A DNA stretch of 64,000 nt. Source: Dyadobacter soli. GTDB lineage: Bacteria > Bacteroidota > Bacteroidia > Cytophagales > Spirosomataceae. Of this stretch, positions 1 through 8,762 are shown piece by piece (the stretch's first letter is position 1; each line of letters opens with the position of its first letter). The position numbers were made by a program, and so were the translations under genes. The DNA lies in NCBI RefSeq assembly GCF_900101885.1, contig NZ_FNAN01000016.1, positions 170,796 through 234,795 of the forward strand. Reading direction: 5' to 3'. Below the pieces are notes generated by a model. That model was not told where the DNA came from, searched no databases, and was given only the letters and a program-made list of their open reading frames with translations.

Positions 1-632
1 GACAAAACGTTCCGCCTCTCTGCGACGATCATTCTCTGATTTCCAAATAGCCATATTTTCAATTTGATTATCGTGATCAAAATGGCGAAACCAACCGCTG
101 AAACACCAATAAAAAGGTACCTCCATCCAACCAGCGATGACAAGACTGCACCGATGCTGGACCCAAACGCCGCGCCGCCCGCCATACAACCGAAGAAAAT
201 TCCGAGGGCGTGCCCTCGCTGCTCGTAAGGATGGGTATCGCTGATCCAGCTGATCGTTGTAGGTGCCACCCCGGCCGCGCCCATGCCGGTCAATAACCGC
301 AGTGCAATCATGTGATCAATATTGTTCACTGCCGCTGTACCCGCCGTCAGGACGATAAAGAGCAGCATCGACAGGGCGATTATCTTGAATCTGCCGTACT
401 TTTCGCTCATTGGCGCGTAAACAAGTGTGAAAACGCCGTATCCGAGCAGATATGCCGGTTCGATGAAGCTTACATGCCTGACGGATGTGTGAAAGTGATC
501 CGAGAGCATCGGTAATAACGGGGCTACCATAAACCCCTGAAAAAATATAATGAAGGTGGCGAGAGAAATGATGTAAACGGGCAACATGTTGGTTTTGCCG
601 GTATCACGGTCTCCAACTCTTAGCTCTGTCAT
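1..632 (-). CDS. MFS transporter, N-terminal part (cut by window edge)
   Basis: The minus-strand frame opens with ATG at 632 and stays open to base 1, giving about 210 residues of a longer protein. The product starts MTELRVGDRDTG and continues with hydrophobic helices. The loop after helix 2 reads YAPMSEKYGRFKI, a version of the MFS G-x-L-a-D-r-x-G-r-k motif. A later stretch resembles LGIFFGCMAGGAAFGSSIG, as in helix 5 of drug-type (DHA) exporters. It is therefore a 12- or 14-helix inner-membrane proton-coupled exporter; the substrate cannot be read. It starts 10 bases after the stop of the acetyltransferase gene, so the two are probably co-transcribed. The C-terminal half lies outside the window. 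Confidence 0.85.
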   Translation of the reverse strand, partial: MTELRVGDRDTGKTNMLPVYIISLATFIIFFQGFMVAPLLPMLSDHFHTSVRHVSFIEPAYLLGYGVFTLVYAPMSEKYGRFKIIALSMLLFIVLTAGTAAVNNIDHMIALRLLTGMGAAGVAPTTISWISDTHPYEQRGHALGIFFGCMAGGAAFGSSIGAVLSSLVGWRYLFIGVSAVGFAILITIIKLKIWLFGNQRMIVAERRNVL

Positions 633-642
633 GGTCAGGGTG

Positions 643-1155
643 TTAAGCGATCAAACATACAGACTCCAAGGGCAGGTCGTCCAGTTCGCAGGCATCCTGA
701 ATCCTGGTAAATCCATTGCTTTCAAATAATTTGATCCAGGGACTTCCCGGATGTTCGTTTACCCAGATTTGAACATCCTGATGTGAACGGCAGACCGAGA
801 GACATTTTTCAAATAATGAATCCCTGATTGCCGGTGACGGGAATGCATGGAGAATTCCGAAATCCGCAATGCGTACCGATCGCTTGCCTTCCAGAAACCG
901 GGGTTTCTTGCCGCGGGTGGTGATGCGTGCGTATCCGGCAGGCGCGTTATCTGCATAAACCACCAGCCATTGGTTAGACATGCTGTTGAGCTCGTCGATC
1001 AGGGCTTTTCTATGGTAGTTTTCGGTAATGTAGTGATCGAGTTCCCGCGCATCGACGAGCTCCGAGTACTTCTCCATCGCCAGTTGACGGGTTAGGGCGA
1101 GAAGCGTTTCTATGCCCTGATCCGTCGCTATCGTGAATTTTGTAACAATGTTCAT
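643..1155 (-). CDS. GNAT family N-acetyltransferase
   Basis: A 170-residue protein with the length and layout of a GNAT acyl-CoA N-acyltransferase. There is an N-terminal helical part, a central strand (QWLVVYADNAPAGYARI), a strand before the acetyl-CoA loop (RIADFGILHAF), and the C-terminal N-x-x-W...LFESNGFTR pattern typical of the last helix and strand of the fold. The usual Q/R-x-x-G-x-G/A acetyl-CoA loop is poorly conserved (FPSPAIRDSLFEK), so the family call is firmer than any claim of activity. It lies between a MocR regulator and an MFS exporter on the same strand. Together they could form a small detoxification or resistance unit; the substrate is unknown. Confidence 0.75.
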   Translation of the reverse strand: MNIVTKFTIATDQGIETLLALTRQLAMEKYSELVDARELDHYITENYHRKALIDELNSMSNQWLVVYADNAPAGYARITTRGKKPRFLEGKRSVRIADFGILHAFPSPAIRDSLFEKCLSVCRSHQDVQIWVNEHPGSPWIKLFESNGFTRIQDACELDDLPLESVCLIA

Positions 1156-1179
1156 TTTCCTGTATAAATTTTACAGGGG

Positions 1180-1187
1180 CAAATGTA
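1180..1187 (-). promoter_or_regulatory. -7 box of the GNAT-MFS genes
   Basis: On the minus strand this reads TACATTTG, a match to the Bacteroidota primary-sigma -7 consensus TAnnTTTG. It lies 25 bases upstream of the GNAT start codon. No convincing -33 TTG is seen at the usual spacing, so the promoter may be weak or regulated. Confidence 0.5.
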
Positions 1188-1232
1188 GAAGCCGGATGGT
1201 TGCCATACATAGTACACATTTTAACAGAATTA

Positions 1233-2651
1233 TCAGTACAGATTTGGCGCGGAGCACTGTCCTGCAAGCTGGATGGCTGCTATCTTTTCAGGCGAAAATT
1301 TGTCTGCAAAAACCAACCGGAAATATTTGTCGAACGCCCCGGAGAATGAGAATGTATAGCCCGGTGTAAACCGGACTCCGATTTGCTCGCATTGCTCGTA
1401 AAACCGGTTCATATCCGTATCGTCCGGCATTTTTACCCAGGCATTATATCCACCCGCAGGAGTGTGGACGAAGGTTTTTTCGGGGAAGTGTTCCGAGATT
1501 AATTGAATGGCCTGATGGGCGTTTCGCGCAAGCTGCATCCGGAACGCGCGGACATGGCGGTCATAGCTATGGTCGCTCAATAGCCGGTTGACGGTTTCCT
1601 GGTAGACAGGAGAGACGGTACTGCCCAATGCAAACCGGATTTGTTCTGCACGTTGCATCCATTTTCCAGCCGCCAGCCACCCAAGCCTTAGTCCTGCGGC
1701 AAGCGTTTTTGCATAGGAACTATAAGTGATTACAATACCGCTGTCGTCGAAACTCCTGATTGTCGATGGCCTGGTGCCTTGAAAGTGCAGGTCTCCGTAA
1801 ATGTCGTTTTCAATAATCGCCATACCAAATTCGCGGGCAATGGCTACCAGCGCGACCTTTTTTTCATCGTTCAGCAACGTACCGGTCGGGTTGTGGAAGT
1901 TAGGTGTCACCAGGGCCGCTTTAATGCGGTTACGGCGACAGGCCTTTGACAAAAAGTCGATGTCGAACCCCGAATGCGGGGTTACGGGAACTTCAACGAC
2001 TTTTAAGTCAAGTACCCGTATTACTTCCAGCACCGAAAACACACACGGACTCTCGATGGCGATCACATCCCCGGCCTTGCAGACGGATGCCAATGCAATG
2101 TACAATGCCTGCAAGGCACCATCCGTGATAAGCAACTCGTCGGGGTGGATAATGGTTTTATTAACCGCTGCACGTTGGATAATGTTGCTTCGAAGTTCAG
2201 CGGAGCCACCCGGCGGATAGTACCTTAACAGCCCGGCGCCATGTTCCCTGATAGTTTGCTGCATGGTTCGGAGCAACAATTTTTGAGGTATCAACAGATC
2301 GCCGGGGGCTGCTACATTGAACTCGGAAAGGCGGCGACCCGCTCTGAGCGAGGTCGTAAGTGCAAGGTGGTGCTTGAAAATCGCGTCCCTCACCACAGGC
2401 CGATGTCTGCCGGTCGGCTCGTGAACGGGCATATCCGGCTTGTTGGCGACGTAATAGCCTGATTTTGGGATGCTCTCGACAAGGCCGCTGATAATCAGAT
2501 ACTCGTACCCGCTCTGTATGGTGCTGGTGCTGGTTTGATACTGATGCTTCAATTCGCGGACTGAGGGAAGTTTTTGGCCGGGTTTAAAAATCCCTTCGCG
2601 GATATTTTGCTCGATCACGTCCGTAAATATTTCAAACTTGTATCTCCTCAT
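1233..2651 (-). CDS. MocR-type GntR regulator with aminotransferase-like domain
   Basis: A 472-residue PLP-dependent transcription factor of the MocR/PdxR class. Residues 1-70 are a GntR winged helix (LPSVRELKHQYQTSTSTIQ, then a wing ending SGYYV). Residues 110-460 are a fold-type I aminotransferase-like domain. Visible PLP landmarks are HNPTG at 253-257, the aspartate of ENDIY at 283, and the Schiff-base lysine K315 in SSYAKTLAAGLRLGW. All are intact, so PLP binding is expected. Such proteins usually regulate neighbouring genes in response to PLP, amino acids or related amines. The GNAT and MFS genes just downstream are the obvious candidate targets. The effector is not known. Confidence 0.92.
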   Translation of the reverse strand: MRRYKFEIFTDVIEQNIREGIFKPGQKLPSVRELKHQYQTSTSTIQSGYEYLIISGLVESIPKSGYYVANKPDMPVHEPTGRHRPVVRDAIFKHHLALTTSLRAGRRLSEFNVAAPGDLLIPQKLLLRTMQQTIREHGAGLLRYYPPGGSAELRSNIIQRAAVNKTIIHPDELLITDGALQALYIALASVCKAGDVIAIESPCVFSVLEVIRVLDLKVVEVPVTPHSGFDIDFLSKACRRNRIKAALVTPNFHNPTGTLLNDEKKVALVAIAREFGMAIIENDIYGDLHFQGTRPSTIRSFDDSGIVITYSSYAKTLAAGLRLGWLAAGKWMQRAEQIRFALGSTVSPVYQETVNRLLSDHSYDRHVRAFRMQLARNAHQAIQLISEHFPEKTFVHTPAGGYNAWVKMPDDTDMNRFYEQCEQIGVRFTPGYTFSFSGAFDKYFRLVFADKFSPEKIAAIQLAGQCSAPNLY

Positions 2652-2705
2652 AAGTCTGGGTTATTAACGCTGCACTGTCGTAGTAGTGATAATTGGGATG
2701 CGAGG

Positions 2706-2713
2706 CAAATGTA
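2706..2713 (-). promoter_or_regulatory. -7 box of the MocR gene
   Basis: The minus strand reads TACATTTG, matching TAnnTTTG, 54 bases upstream of the MocR start. No clear -33 element is seen at 19-21 bases. Confidence 0.45.
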
Positions 2714-2837
2714 ATAATTGAAAAACACGACAGAAAATGTCCCTGGGGCAAGTACGGGCGCGAAGCCGGTGTGAGTTTCATGGCGCCATTGGTACTTTGA
2801 GCCCAAGACGTGATTTACACTAAGTCTCTATTTATAA

Positions 2838-2868
2838 TTGTTTTAAATAAAAACAAAAACTACCTTTG
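2838..2868 (+). promoter_or_regulatory. Promoter of the sigma/PepSY-receptor operon
   Basis: TTG at 2838-2840 and TACCTTTG at 2861-2868 are separated by 20 bases, which is the Bacteroidota -33/-7 arrangement. Transcription would start near 2875, leaving a leader of about 23 bases before the sigma-factor ATG at 2898. The operon therefore appears to have at least one housekeeping promoter. Confidence 0.65.
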
Positions 2869-2897
2869 GAGCGATGCCCTCATGAGCCCTCCCCGGT

Positions 2898-3461
2898 ATG
2901 ACGCTAGTCGCAGCAAAGCAAACCCCGCACATCACAATTGCCAGCGAGCAGGATTTCGAACTGCTTTACAAGCAGTATGCGCCGTTTGTGCTGCGGGTGA
3001 GCTATTCGTTTTGTAAAAATGAAACCCTGGCCGCCGACATGGTGCAGGAGATATTCTGTGCGATCTGGGACAGGCGTATGACGCTGGCTGTGAGGGGTTC
3101 GTGGGAGAATTACCTCTACCGCTGCGCCAAATACCAGTTTTATAACCACCAGCGGAACGACGCACGTTTCCGGTCGGCGCAGGACGACCTGACTGCCGGG
3201 TCCGAGGCCTGGGACGACAGTACCCGCGAGCATATCGAATACGCCGATCTGAGCCAGAATGTCAATGCGCTCGTGGAGCAGCTGCCCGACCAGTGCCGCA
3301 AAGTGTACCGCATGAGCCGCCAGCAGGGGCTGAATGCGCAGGAAATTTCCAAAGAATTGCTGCTTTCCGAAAAAACCGTCAAAAACCACCTTACCAGGGC
3401 TTTAAGCTTTCTCCGCCGGAACATCGAGGGGCTTTTCACGCTCTTTTTGATGGTAGCTTAA
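2898..3461 (+). CDS. ECF RNA polymerase sigma factor
   Basis: A 187-residue sigma-70 family protein of extracytoplasmic-function type. Region 2 is seen at about residues 18-85 (FELLYKQYAPFVLRVSYSF, then the aromatic-rich WENYLYRCAKYQFYNHQR). Region 4 is at about 128-180 (LPDQCRKVYRMSRQQGLNA followed by the helix-turn-helix ISKELLLSEKTVKNHLTRAL). There is no region 3 or 1.1. It is followed 65 bases later by a FecR-like anti-sigma gene and then by uptake genes. This fits the sigma/anti-sigma/receptor arrangement used to control TonB-dependent uptake in Bacteroidota. Confidence 0.92.
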   Translation: MTLVAAKQTPHITIASEQDFELLYKQYAPFVLRVSYSFCKNETLAADMVQEIFCAIWDRRMTLAVRGSWENYLYRCAKYQFYNHQRNDARFRSAQDDLTAGSEAWDDSTREHIEYADLSQNVNALVEQLPDQCRKVYRMSRQQGLNAQEISKELLLSEKTVKNHLTRALSFLRRNIEGLFTLFLMVA

Positions 3462-3526
3462 AAAAATTTGCCAAGCCGTTAGGACCAAATCCTTTGCCGG
3501 GTTACTCATTAGTAAACCACCCGACC

Positions 3527-4147
3527 ATGGACGAGGATTTACTGGATAAATATTTTGCCGGAAAATGTACACCCGAGGAGGCCGCACGCGTAAAGCGCTG
3601 GCTCGACCGCCCGGTGCCCGGCGAGGAACGGCTGCTGCGAAATTCCTGGAAAAACATACACAGGCACATGCGTACCGCTGCCGTACGCCCGCTACGCCCG
3701 TGGGTAGCCTATGCGGCCGCCGCATCCGTGGCATTGCTGGTCACTTTCGGACTGGCCGGCCGTATGCTTTCGCAACATTTTGAAATACAGAATACTTCGC
3801 GGCATTACGATGCATTCGACGCAAGCGGGCTGCAACTGAGGCTTCCGCCCCAGGCTTCGGCGCGGGTGGACCTCGGACTGGTTTCCCAACGCGCGGACCT
3901 CGTGTTTTGCGGCGACGTGCGCATCCACAATACCTCCGGAAACGACGTAGCGATCAATCTGAACCTGAATTGCGCGAACGGCAATCCCCACAACCGCCCG
4001 ACCTCGTTCACTGTCCGGAAAGACCGGAAATACCTGGCTTTCCAATACCATTTCAAATCCGACGAGGTGGTAGTGGTAGAGGAAGACCGCCTGTTCGACC
4101 TGCCACTGCCATTGCAGCAGAAGGCGCTTAAAGCATTGGAGATCTGA
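3527..4147 (+). CDS. Short FecR-like anti-sigma factor
   Basis: Read from ATG at 3527 this is 206 residues. The frame stays open to 3293, but that extension runs inside the sigma gene, and the family's N-terminus begins at MDEDLLDKYFAGKCTPEEA. Residues 1-50 resemble the cytoplasmic sigma-binding part of FecR proteins. Around residues 62-84 there is one membrane helix (PWVAYAAAASVALLVTFGLA). The periplasmic part is only about 120 residues, ending ALKALEI, well short of a normal FecR (about 300-390 residues in all). Its stop overlaps the next ATG by one base (TGATG), so translation is probably coupled. The probable role is membrane sequestration of the adjacent ECF sigma factor; the signal it senses is unknown. 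Confidence 0.75.
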   Translation: MDEDLLDKYFAGKCTPEEAARVKRWLDRPVPGEERLLRNSWKNIHRHMRTAAVRPLRPWVAYAAAASVALLVTFGLAGRMLSQHFEIQNTSRHYDAFDASGLQLRLPPQASARVDLGLVSQRADLVFCGDVRIHNTSGNDVAINLNLNCANGNPHNRPTSFTVRKDRKYLAFQYHFKSDEVVVVEEDRLFDLPLPLQQKALKALEI

Positions 4148-5331
4148 TGGGTGTTTGGCAAAAAAGCGGTTTGCTGGCGGGCAGCCTGATCACATTGCTT
4201 ACTTTTTCCTACGGTCCGGAGCGGGACCGGACTTCCGAATCGCATTACATTCTCGCATTGAGTCAGCCCGCGCAGGGTTATTATCCATTCCAGATCGTGT
4301 CCGACCTGGAAACGGGCGAGGCCGATATCCGGGACGCGAAACAGGTGCCCGATGTTCCCAATAATGTGCTGGTGGCCGCGCGGCCGGGCTATGTTTTTCT
4401 CAATTCGGAGGAAAAAATGACCCGCTATTCCGTAGCGGCGGACCAGTCGCTGAAAGCGGAAGGCAGCGTGCCGAATACCGGCTTGCTGGGAGGGCCTATC
4501 TCTGCATTTCTCGATGACAACCGCCTTTTGGTAAGCACAGCTCCTCGTCAGGTAAGTGATAGCTTATTCGACTATCAGATCATCAACACGGCCGATATGA
4601 CCGAGGAGCGGCGGGGCAAGATTCGCCTCGACGTCATGCCGGGCAGTATGGCCTCGCCGAGCATGTACATTGTGCGGGGCGATAAGGTGCTGGTGCCCTA
4701 CATCCACGCCGACGACCAGAACCATGCCTATCCCAAGGCTAATCTGGCCATTTTCAATGCGAAAGACATGGTTCTGGAAAAGACTATTTCAACCGAAAAA
4801 ACGGCTTGCCTGGGTTACAGCGTCGTTTCTTCGCACGCATTTACCGACAATGGCGATCTCTACCTGATTTCTTCGAACAGCCACTACTGGGGCGCCAACG
4901 AATCGCTGCCGTCGGGCATTGTGCGCATGAAAAGTGGTGAAACGGAATTCGATAGTACTTATTTTTTCAACCTTACAGCCCAACTGAACGGTAACCATTC
5001 CGGCGGGATGATCCACGCGGGCGGCGACAAAGTGATCGTGCAGGTTTTTGAAAATAACCTCATTAAAGCCTACCGCGATTACCAGCACGGCTATGTGATA
5101 AGCTACTACGAGGCCGACCTGAAAAACCAGTCGCTCCGGAAGCTGGATATTCCGCTGAGCAAATACCCGAGACGCGCATTGGAACGGCTCAAAAACGGCA
5201 AAGTCGCTATTGCCGTCAATGCCGGAAACAGTGAAAATGCATTCTATATCTACGACGGGCGGACCGGCCAGGTGAAAAAGGGCCTCGTATACCGCAACGC
5301 CGAATTTCTCAGCGGGGTGATCGCATTTTGA
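4147..5331 (+). CDS. DUF4374-like protein without a lipobox
   Basis: A 394-residue protein similar in layout to the gene at 8763. Both share phrases such as SSNSHYWGAN / VSAGKYWMGN, followed by SGIVRMKSGETEFD / SGVVRIKKGTAEFD, and a predicted beta-propeller-like, strand-rich body. This fits the DUF4374 family, which includes the siderophore-binding lipoprotein XusB of Bacteroides. The N-terminus has a hydrophobic stretch (LLAGSLITLLTFSYG) but no cysteine, so it is not an obvious lipoprotein and may be periplasmic or anchored. It overlaps both neighbours: its start is one base inside the FecR-like gene and its stop is at the start of the PepSY-receptor frame. The family call rests on the paralogue comparison and context. 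Confidence 0.7.
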   Translation: MGVWQKSGLLAGSLITLLTFSYGPERDRTSESHYILALSQPAQGYYPFQIVSDLETGEADIRDAKQVPDVPNNVLVAARPGYVFLNSEEKMTRYSVAADQSLKAEGSVPNTGLLGGPISAFLDDNRLLVSTAPRQVSDSLFDYQIINTADMTEERRGKIRLDVMPGSMASPSMYIVRGDKVLVPYIHADDQNHAYPKANLAIFNAKDMVLEKTISTEKTACLGYSVVSSHAFTDNGDLYLISSNSHYWGANESLPSGIVRMKSGETEFDSTYFFNLTAQLNGNHSGGMIHAGGDKVIVQVFENNLIKAYRDYQHGYVISYYEADLKNQSLRKLDIPLSKYPRRALERLKNGKVAIAVNAGNSENAFYIYDGRTGQVKKGLVYRNAEFLSGVIAF

Positions 5332-5339
5332 AGAACATC

Positions 5340-8300
5340 ATGACAAACTCCGGTACAGACTCAACGCAAACCCTATCCGACCAACGGCCGCCGGGCAATG
5401 CACGCCAGCGTGGTAAAACGGCGTTCCGGCGGGTGAACGAGTGGCTGCACTTGTGGCTTGGGCTTGCTTCGGGCATTGTCGTGTTCGTGGTGTGCATCAC
5501 CGGGGCTATCTGGGTATTTAATGAAGAGATTACCTACCTGCTCGAACCGGCCATCCGCGCCGAGATACGCAATGAGCCGGTACTGAAACCGTCCCGGATT
5601 TTATCGGTTACCAGTCGTGAATATCCCGGAGCGCAGGCTTCCTACGCCTATTACCAGCAGGGGGCCGCGATACGGGTAGGGGTGGGCTCAGGTAGTGCCC
5701 ACGCCGGACATGACGCGGCCTCGCATGTATTGTTCCTGAATCCTTATACGGGTGCTGTTCAAGGCAGGGAAACGCTCGCGCCGGGCGAAACCGGCTTTTT
5801 CGAATGGATATTGCTGGGGCACCGCTACCTGTGGCTGCCGCAGGAAATCGGGCGGCCGGTGGTGAACTACGGCACATTGGTGTTCGTGTTGCTGCTGGTG
5901 ACGGGGCTTATCTGGTGGTACCCTTTGAAATGGACGGCCGGCACGCGGAAGAAGAGTTTCGGCATTAAATGGAAGGCGGGCTGGAAGCGGCTGAACGTCG
6001 ACCTGCACAATGTACTGGGCTTTTACACATTCCTTGTACTGCTTGTCCTGGCGCTCACCGGCGTCGTTTTCGGGCTTACGTGGTTCAGCGAAAGCTTGTA
6101 CAGGGCCACATCGGGCGGGGATGCCGAGCCGGAATGGAAGCGGGTGCATTCGGATACATTGGAACAGGGCAGACATTATACCTACCGGCAAGCGCTGGAC
6201 CTGGTCTGGGCCGGAATGATCGCCGGGAATCCCTCGGACGGCGGTTTTTACTACGCTTTTCCGGATTCCACGCAGGCGCAATCGACCATCAGCATGCGTA
6301 CGTACCCGGCTGCGGGCAGGTTCTACGACGTGGCCCGGCACACTTTCGATCGCCATACGCTCCGGCGGCTGGACTTTTACGAGGTGTTCGATAAAAGCTT
6401 CGAAGCGTCGTCGACCGGGGCGAAAATCCGGCGGATGAACTACGACATGCACATTGGTACCATTCTCGGAATGCCCGGCAAGATACTGGCCTTCCTCTGT
6501 TCGCTCATTGGGGCGTCGCTTCCTGTGACGGGGTTTATAGTTTGGTATAACCGCAAAGGGTTTGGCAAAAAGCGGAAATTTTTGAAATACACTTCGATTA
6601 TACTTTTAACAGGGATACTCGGTTCCGGGCCTGCCTTCGGACAACAAAATACCCCAACCGCATTGCCGGACACGAATGCCCGCGACCTCCGGGAATTGAC
6701 TGTTACAGGCAAAACGGAAACGGCGCAGGTGAAGGAACGGGTGTTTGCCGTGGATGTGGTGGATTTGAAGGCAGTCGCGGGGCGAAACCTGGAAATCAAC
6801 CGGCTGCTGGATGCGATGCCGGGTATCAGGGTGCGGGAAACGGGCGGAATGGGCTCGGAGTTCAACTATGCCATTCATGGATTGTCGGGGAAATCGGTGC
6901 GGTTTTTTGTGGACGGCGTGCCGATGGAGGCTTATGGAACGGGTTACAGCATTCAAAATTTCCCGGTCAATTCGTTGGAGCGGATCGAGGTGTACAAGGG
7001 CGTGACGCCTATCGAGCTCAGCGGTGATGCACTGGGCGGCTCCATTAACCTCGTTACCCGCAAAGACCTTGGTAATTTTCTCGATGTTTCATACAGTTAC
7101 GGGTCATTTCAAACGCATAAGGCAGAGCTTTCGGGCAAATGGCGCCACCAGAACGGCCTCACGTTTCAGCTCAGCAGTTCCTATCGTTTTTCGGAGAACA
7201 ATTATAAAGTATGGGGCCCGACCGTGGAAGTGGCCGACGAGTTTGGCAAACCCATTGCCGGCCGGAAGTACCGCCGCTTCAACGACGATTTTCGGGCATT
7301 CAATGTGAAGGCCGAAGTGGGGATCACCGGCAAACCCTGGGCCGATGTGCTCATGCTGGGGCTCATTGGCTCGGATATGGAAAAGGGCGTGCAAACCGGC
7401 CGGACGATGGCATTCGTGTACGGCGGGGTGCGCTATGACGAGAAGCTCTGGTCGCCGTCGGTACGCTATTCGAAGAAGAATCCCGACGGGCTTTCGGTGG
7501 ATATTTACGGCGTGCTCAACCGGATGCAGGCGCAAACGACCGATACCAGTTCGAGGAAATACAATTGGGCGCAGGAAGTGATCGCGCAGGTATCGGGCGA
7601 GTTGAACGGCATCCGGGCACAGAAATCGGCCTACCGGTTCAAAGACCGTAACTCGATGCTGATCGCCAATGCTTCCTACGCACTCGGCGCGCATCACAAA
7701 CTGGCCGCGAGTTACTCCTGGAACCGCACGCACCGCACCGGCAGCGACCCGCTGGCAACGGCGGAATGGACGATCCCGTTCCGCGAGCCGCAGGAGCTGG
7801 ATAAGTATGTGGCCGCATTATCCTATCAGGCTGTTTTGTGGGAAGAGCGGCTTACCAGTGTGTTTTTTGTTAAAAATTTCGGTTACTCGGCCCGTACCAA
7901 CACCTATAACTACAATGGCGGCCAGCAAAAAGAGATCATTCCCTATTTCTCGGAAAACAACCGCTGGGGCGCGGGTTTCGGTACGAAATTCCAGCTGAAT
8001 GCGGCGAGCCTGATCAAGCTCTCATTCGAAAGCACGGCGCGTATGCCCGATGGCGTGGAGCTTTTGGGTAATGGAAACACCATTCTGAATGCGCCGGGAC
8101 TGAAACCGGAGAAAAGCGCGAATGTTAATGCAGGCATCGCACAGACATTCCGGGACGGGGAAAACAAATGGGGCTACGAGCTGAGCCTGTTCCACCGCAA
8201 CACCCGCGACCTGATATGGCTCGGGGAAGGCGACTTGTACGGAACTGCCCGCTACGAGAATATCGACAAGCTGCGCAGCGCGGGCGGGGACGTGTCCGTG

Positions 8301-8753
8301 CGTTATGCGCGTAAGAAATGGCTGGAAATCAATGCGGCCGTCACCTACCAGGATGTGCGGAACCGCCAGCGCTACACGGCATCCGGGGCAAAAAGCATTG
8401 TGTACAACGACCGGATGAAAAACCTGCCGTCGATGATGGGCAATGGCGAGGTGCGGTTCAAGTACCCTGCTGCATTCGGTGGAGAGGGCGATTTGAGCTT
8501 CTACCTCGGTACCGATTACGTCAAGGGCTTTTTCCTGAGCTGGCCCAGCCTGGGCGATCCGTCCACCAAAAAAAGAATCCCGACCCAATTTGTACAAAAC
8601 ACCGGACTTACTTACAGCTTTCTCCAAAACAGCCTGAATGTAAGCCTGGAATGCCGCAACCTTTTCGACCGGCAGGTTTACGACAACTACCTGCTGCAAA
8701 AGCCGGGCAGGTTCCTCAGCTTGAATATCAGATGCTTTTTACATAACCAATAG
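5340..8753 (+). CDS. PepSY membrane protein fused to a TonB-dependent receptor
   Basis: One uninterrupted frame; ATG at 5340 gives 1137 residues, and an upstream TTG at 5328 is also possible. Numbering from the TTG, residues 30-410 are a complete PepSY_TM protein. It has helices near 42-63, 182-200, 229-252 and 384-407, and conserved histidines in WLHLWLG, VDLHNVLG and YDMHIGT. It ends in the basic GKKRK. Residues 419-438 (KYTSIILLTGILGSGPAFG) look like a Sec signal peptide with cleavage after AFG. Residues 439-1141 are a full TonB receptor: plug (LLDAMPGIRVRE, GSINLVTRKDL) and a beta barrel ending in FLSLNIRCFLHNQ. No STN or carboxypeptidase-like domain precedes the plug. PepSY proteins of this type are linked to siderophore-iron reduction at the inner membrane, and the receptor imports at the outer membrane. 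A TTG at 6582 could alternatively start the receptor separately. Confidence 0.88.
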   Translation: MTNSGTDSTQTLSDQRPPGNARQRGKTAFRRVNEWLHLWLGLASGIVVFVVCITGAIWVFNEEITYLLEPAIRAEIRNEPVLKPSRILSVTSREYPGAQASYAYYQQGAAIRVGVGSGSAHAGHDAASHVLFLNPYTGAVQGRETLAPGETGFFEWILLGHRYLWLPQEIGRPVVNYGTLVFVLLLVTGLIWWYPLKWTAGTRKKSFGIKWKAGWKRLNVDLHNVLGFYTFLVLLVLALTGVVFGLTWFSESLYRATSGGDAEPEWKRVHSDTLEQGRHYTYRQALDLVWAGMIAGNPSDGGFYYAFPDSTQAQSTISMRTYPAAGRFYDVARHTFDRHTLRRLDFYEVFDKSFEASSTGAKIRRMNYDMHIGTILGMPGKILAFLCSLIGASLPVTGFIVWYNRKGFGKKRKFLKYTSIILLTGILGSGPAFGQQNTPTALPDTNARDLRELTVTGKTETAQVKERVFAVDVVDLKAVAGRNLEINRLLDAMPGIRVRETGGMGSEFNYAIHGLSGKSVRFFVDGVPMEAYGTGYSIQNFPVNSLERIEVYKGVTPIELSGDALGGSINLVTRKDLGNFLDVSYSYGSFQTHKAELSGKWRHQNGLTFQLSSSYRFSENNYKVWGPTVEVADEFGKPIAGRKYRRFNDDFRAFNVKAEVGITGKPWADVLMLGLIGSDMEKGVQTGRTMAFVYGGVRYDEKLWSPSVRYSKKNPDGLSVDIYGVLNRMQAQTTDTSSRKYNWAQEVIAQVSGELNGIRAQKSAYRFKDRNSMLIANASYALGAHHKLAASYSWNRTHRTGSDPLATAEWTIPFREPQELDKYVAALSYQAVLWEERLTSVFFVKNFGYSARTNTYNYNGGQQKEIIPYFSENNRWGAGFGTKFQLNAASLIKLSFESTARMPDGVELLGNGNTILNAPGLKPEKSANVNAGIAQTFRDGENKWGYELSLFHRNTRDLIWLGEGDLYGTARYENIDKLRSAGGDVSVRYARKKWLEINAAVTYQDVRNRQRYTASGAKSIVYNDRMKNLPSMMGNGEVRFKYPAAFGGEGDLSFYLGTDYVKGFFLSWPSLGDPSTKKRIPTQFVQNTGLTYSFLQNSLNVSLECRNLFDRQVYDNYLLQKPGRFLSLNIRCFLHNQ
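6564..6641 (+). other. Internal signal peptide at the PepSY/receptor junction
   Basis: In the fused frame this segment encodes a basic patch (GKKRKFLK), about 12 hydrophobic residues, and the cleavage-like site PAFG before QQ. The preceding PepSY helix should leave its basic tail in the cytoplasm, which is the correct orientation for a following signal peptide. Signal peptidase I could then release the receptor into the periplasm. TTG at 6582 would give the same signal peptide as a free-standing start. Confidence 0.6.
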
Positions 8754-8762
8754 TTTAATACA

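Noticed and set aside
3293..3526. Upstream extension of the FecR-like frame into the sigma-factor gene
   Set aside because: The extension is an out-of-frame reading of the sigma gene; the family N-terminus begins at the ATG at 3527.
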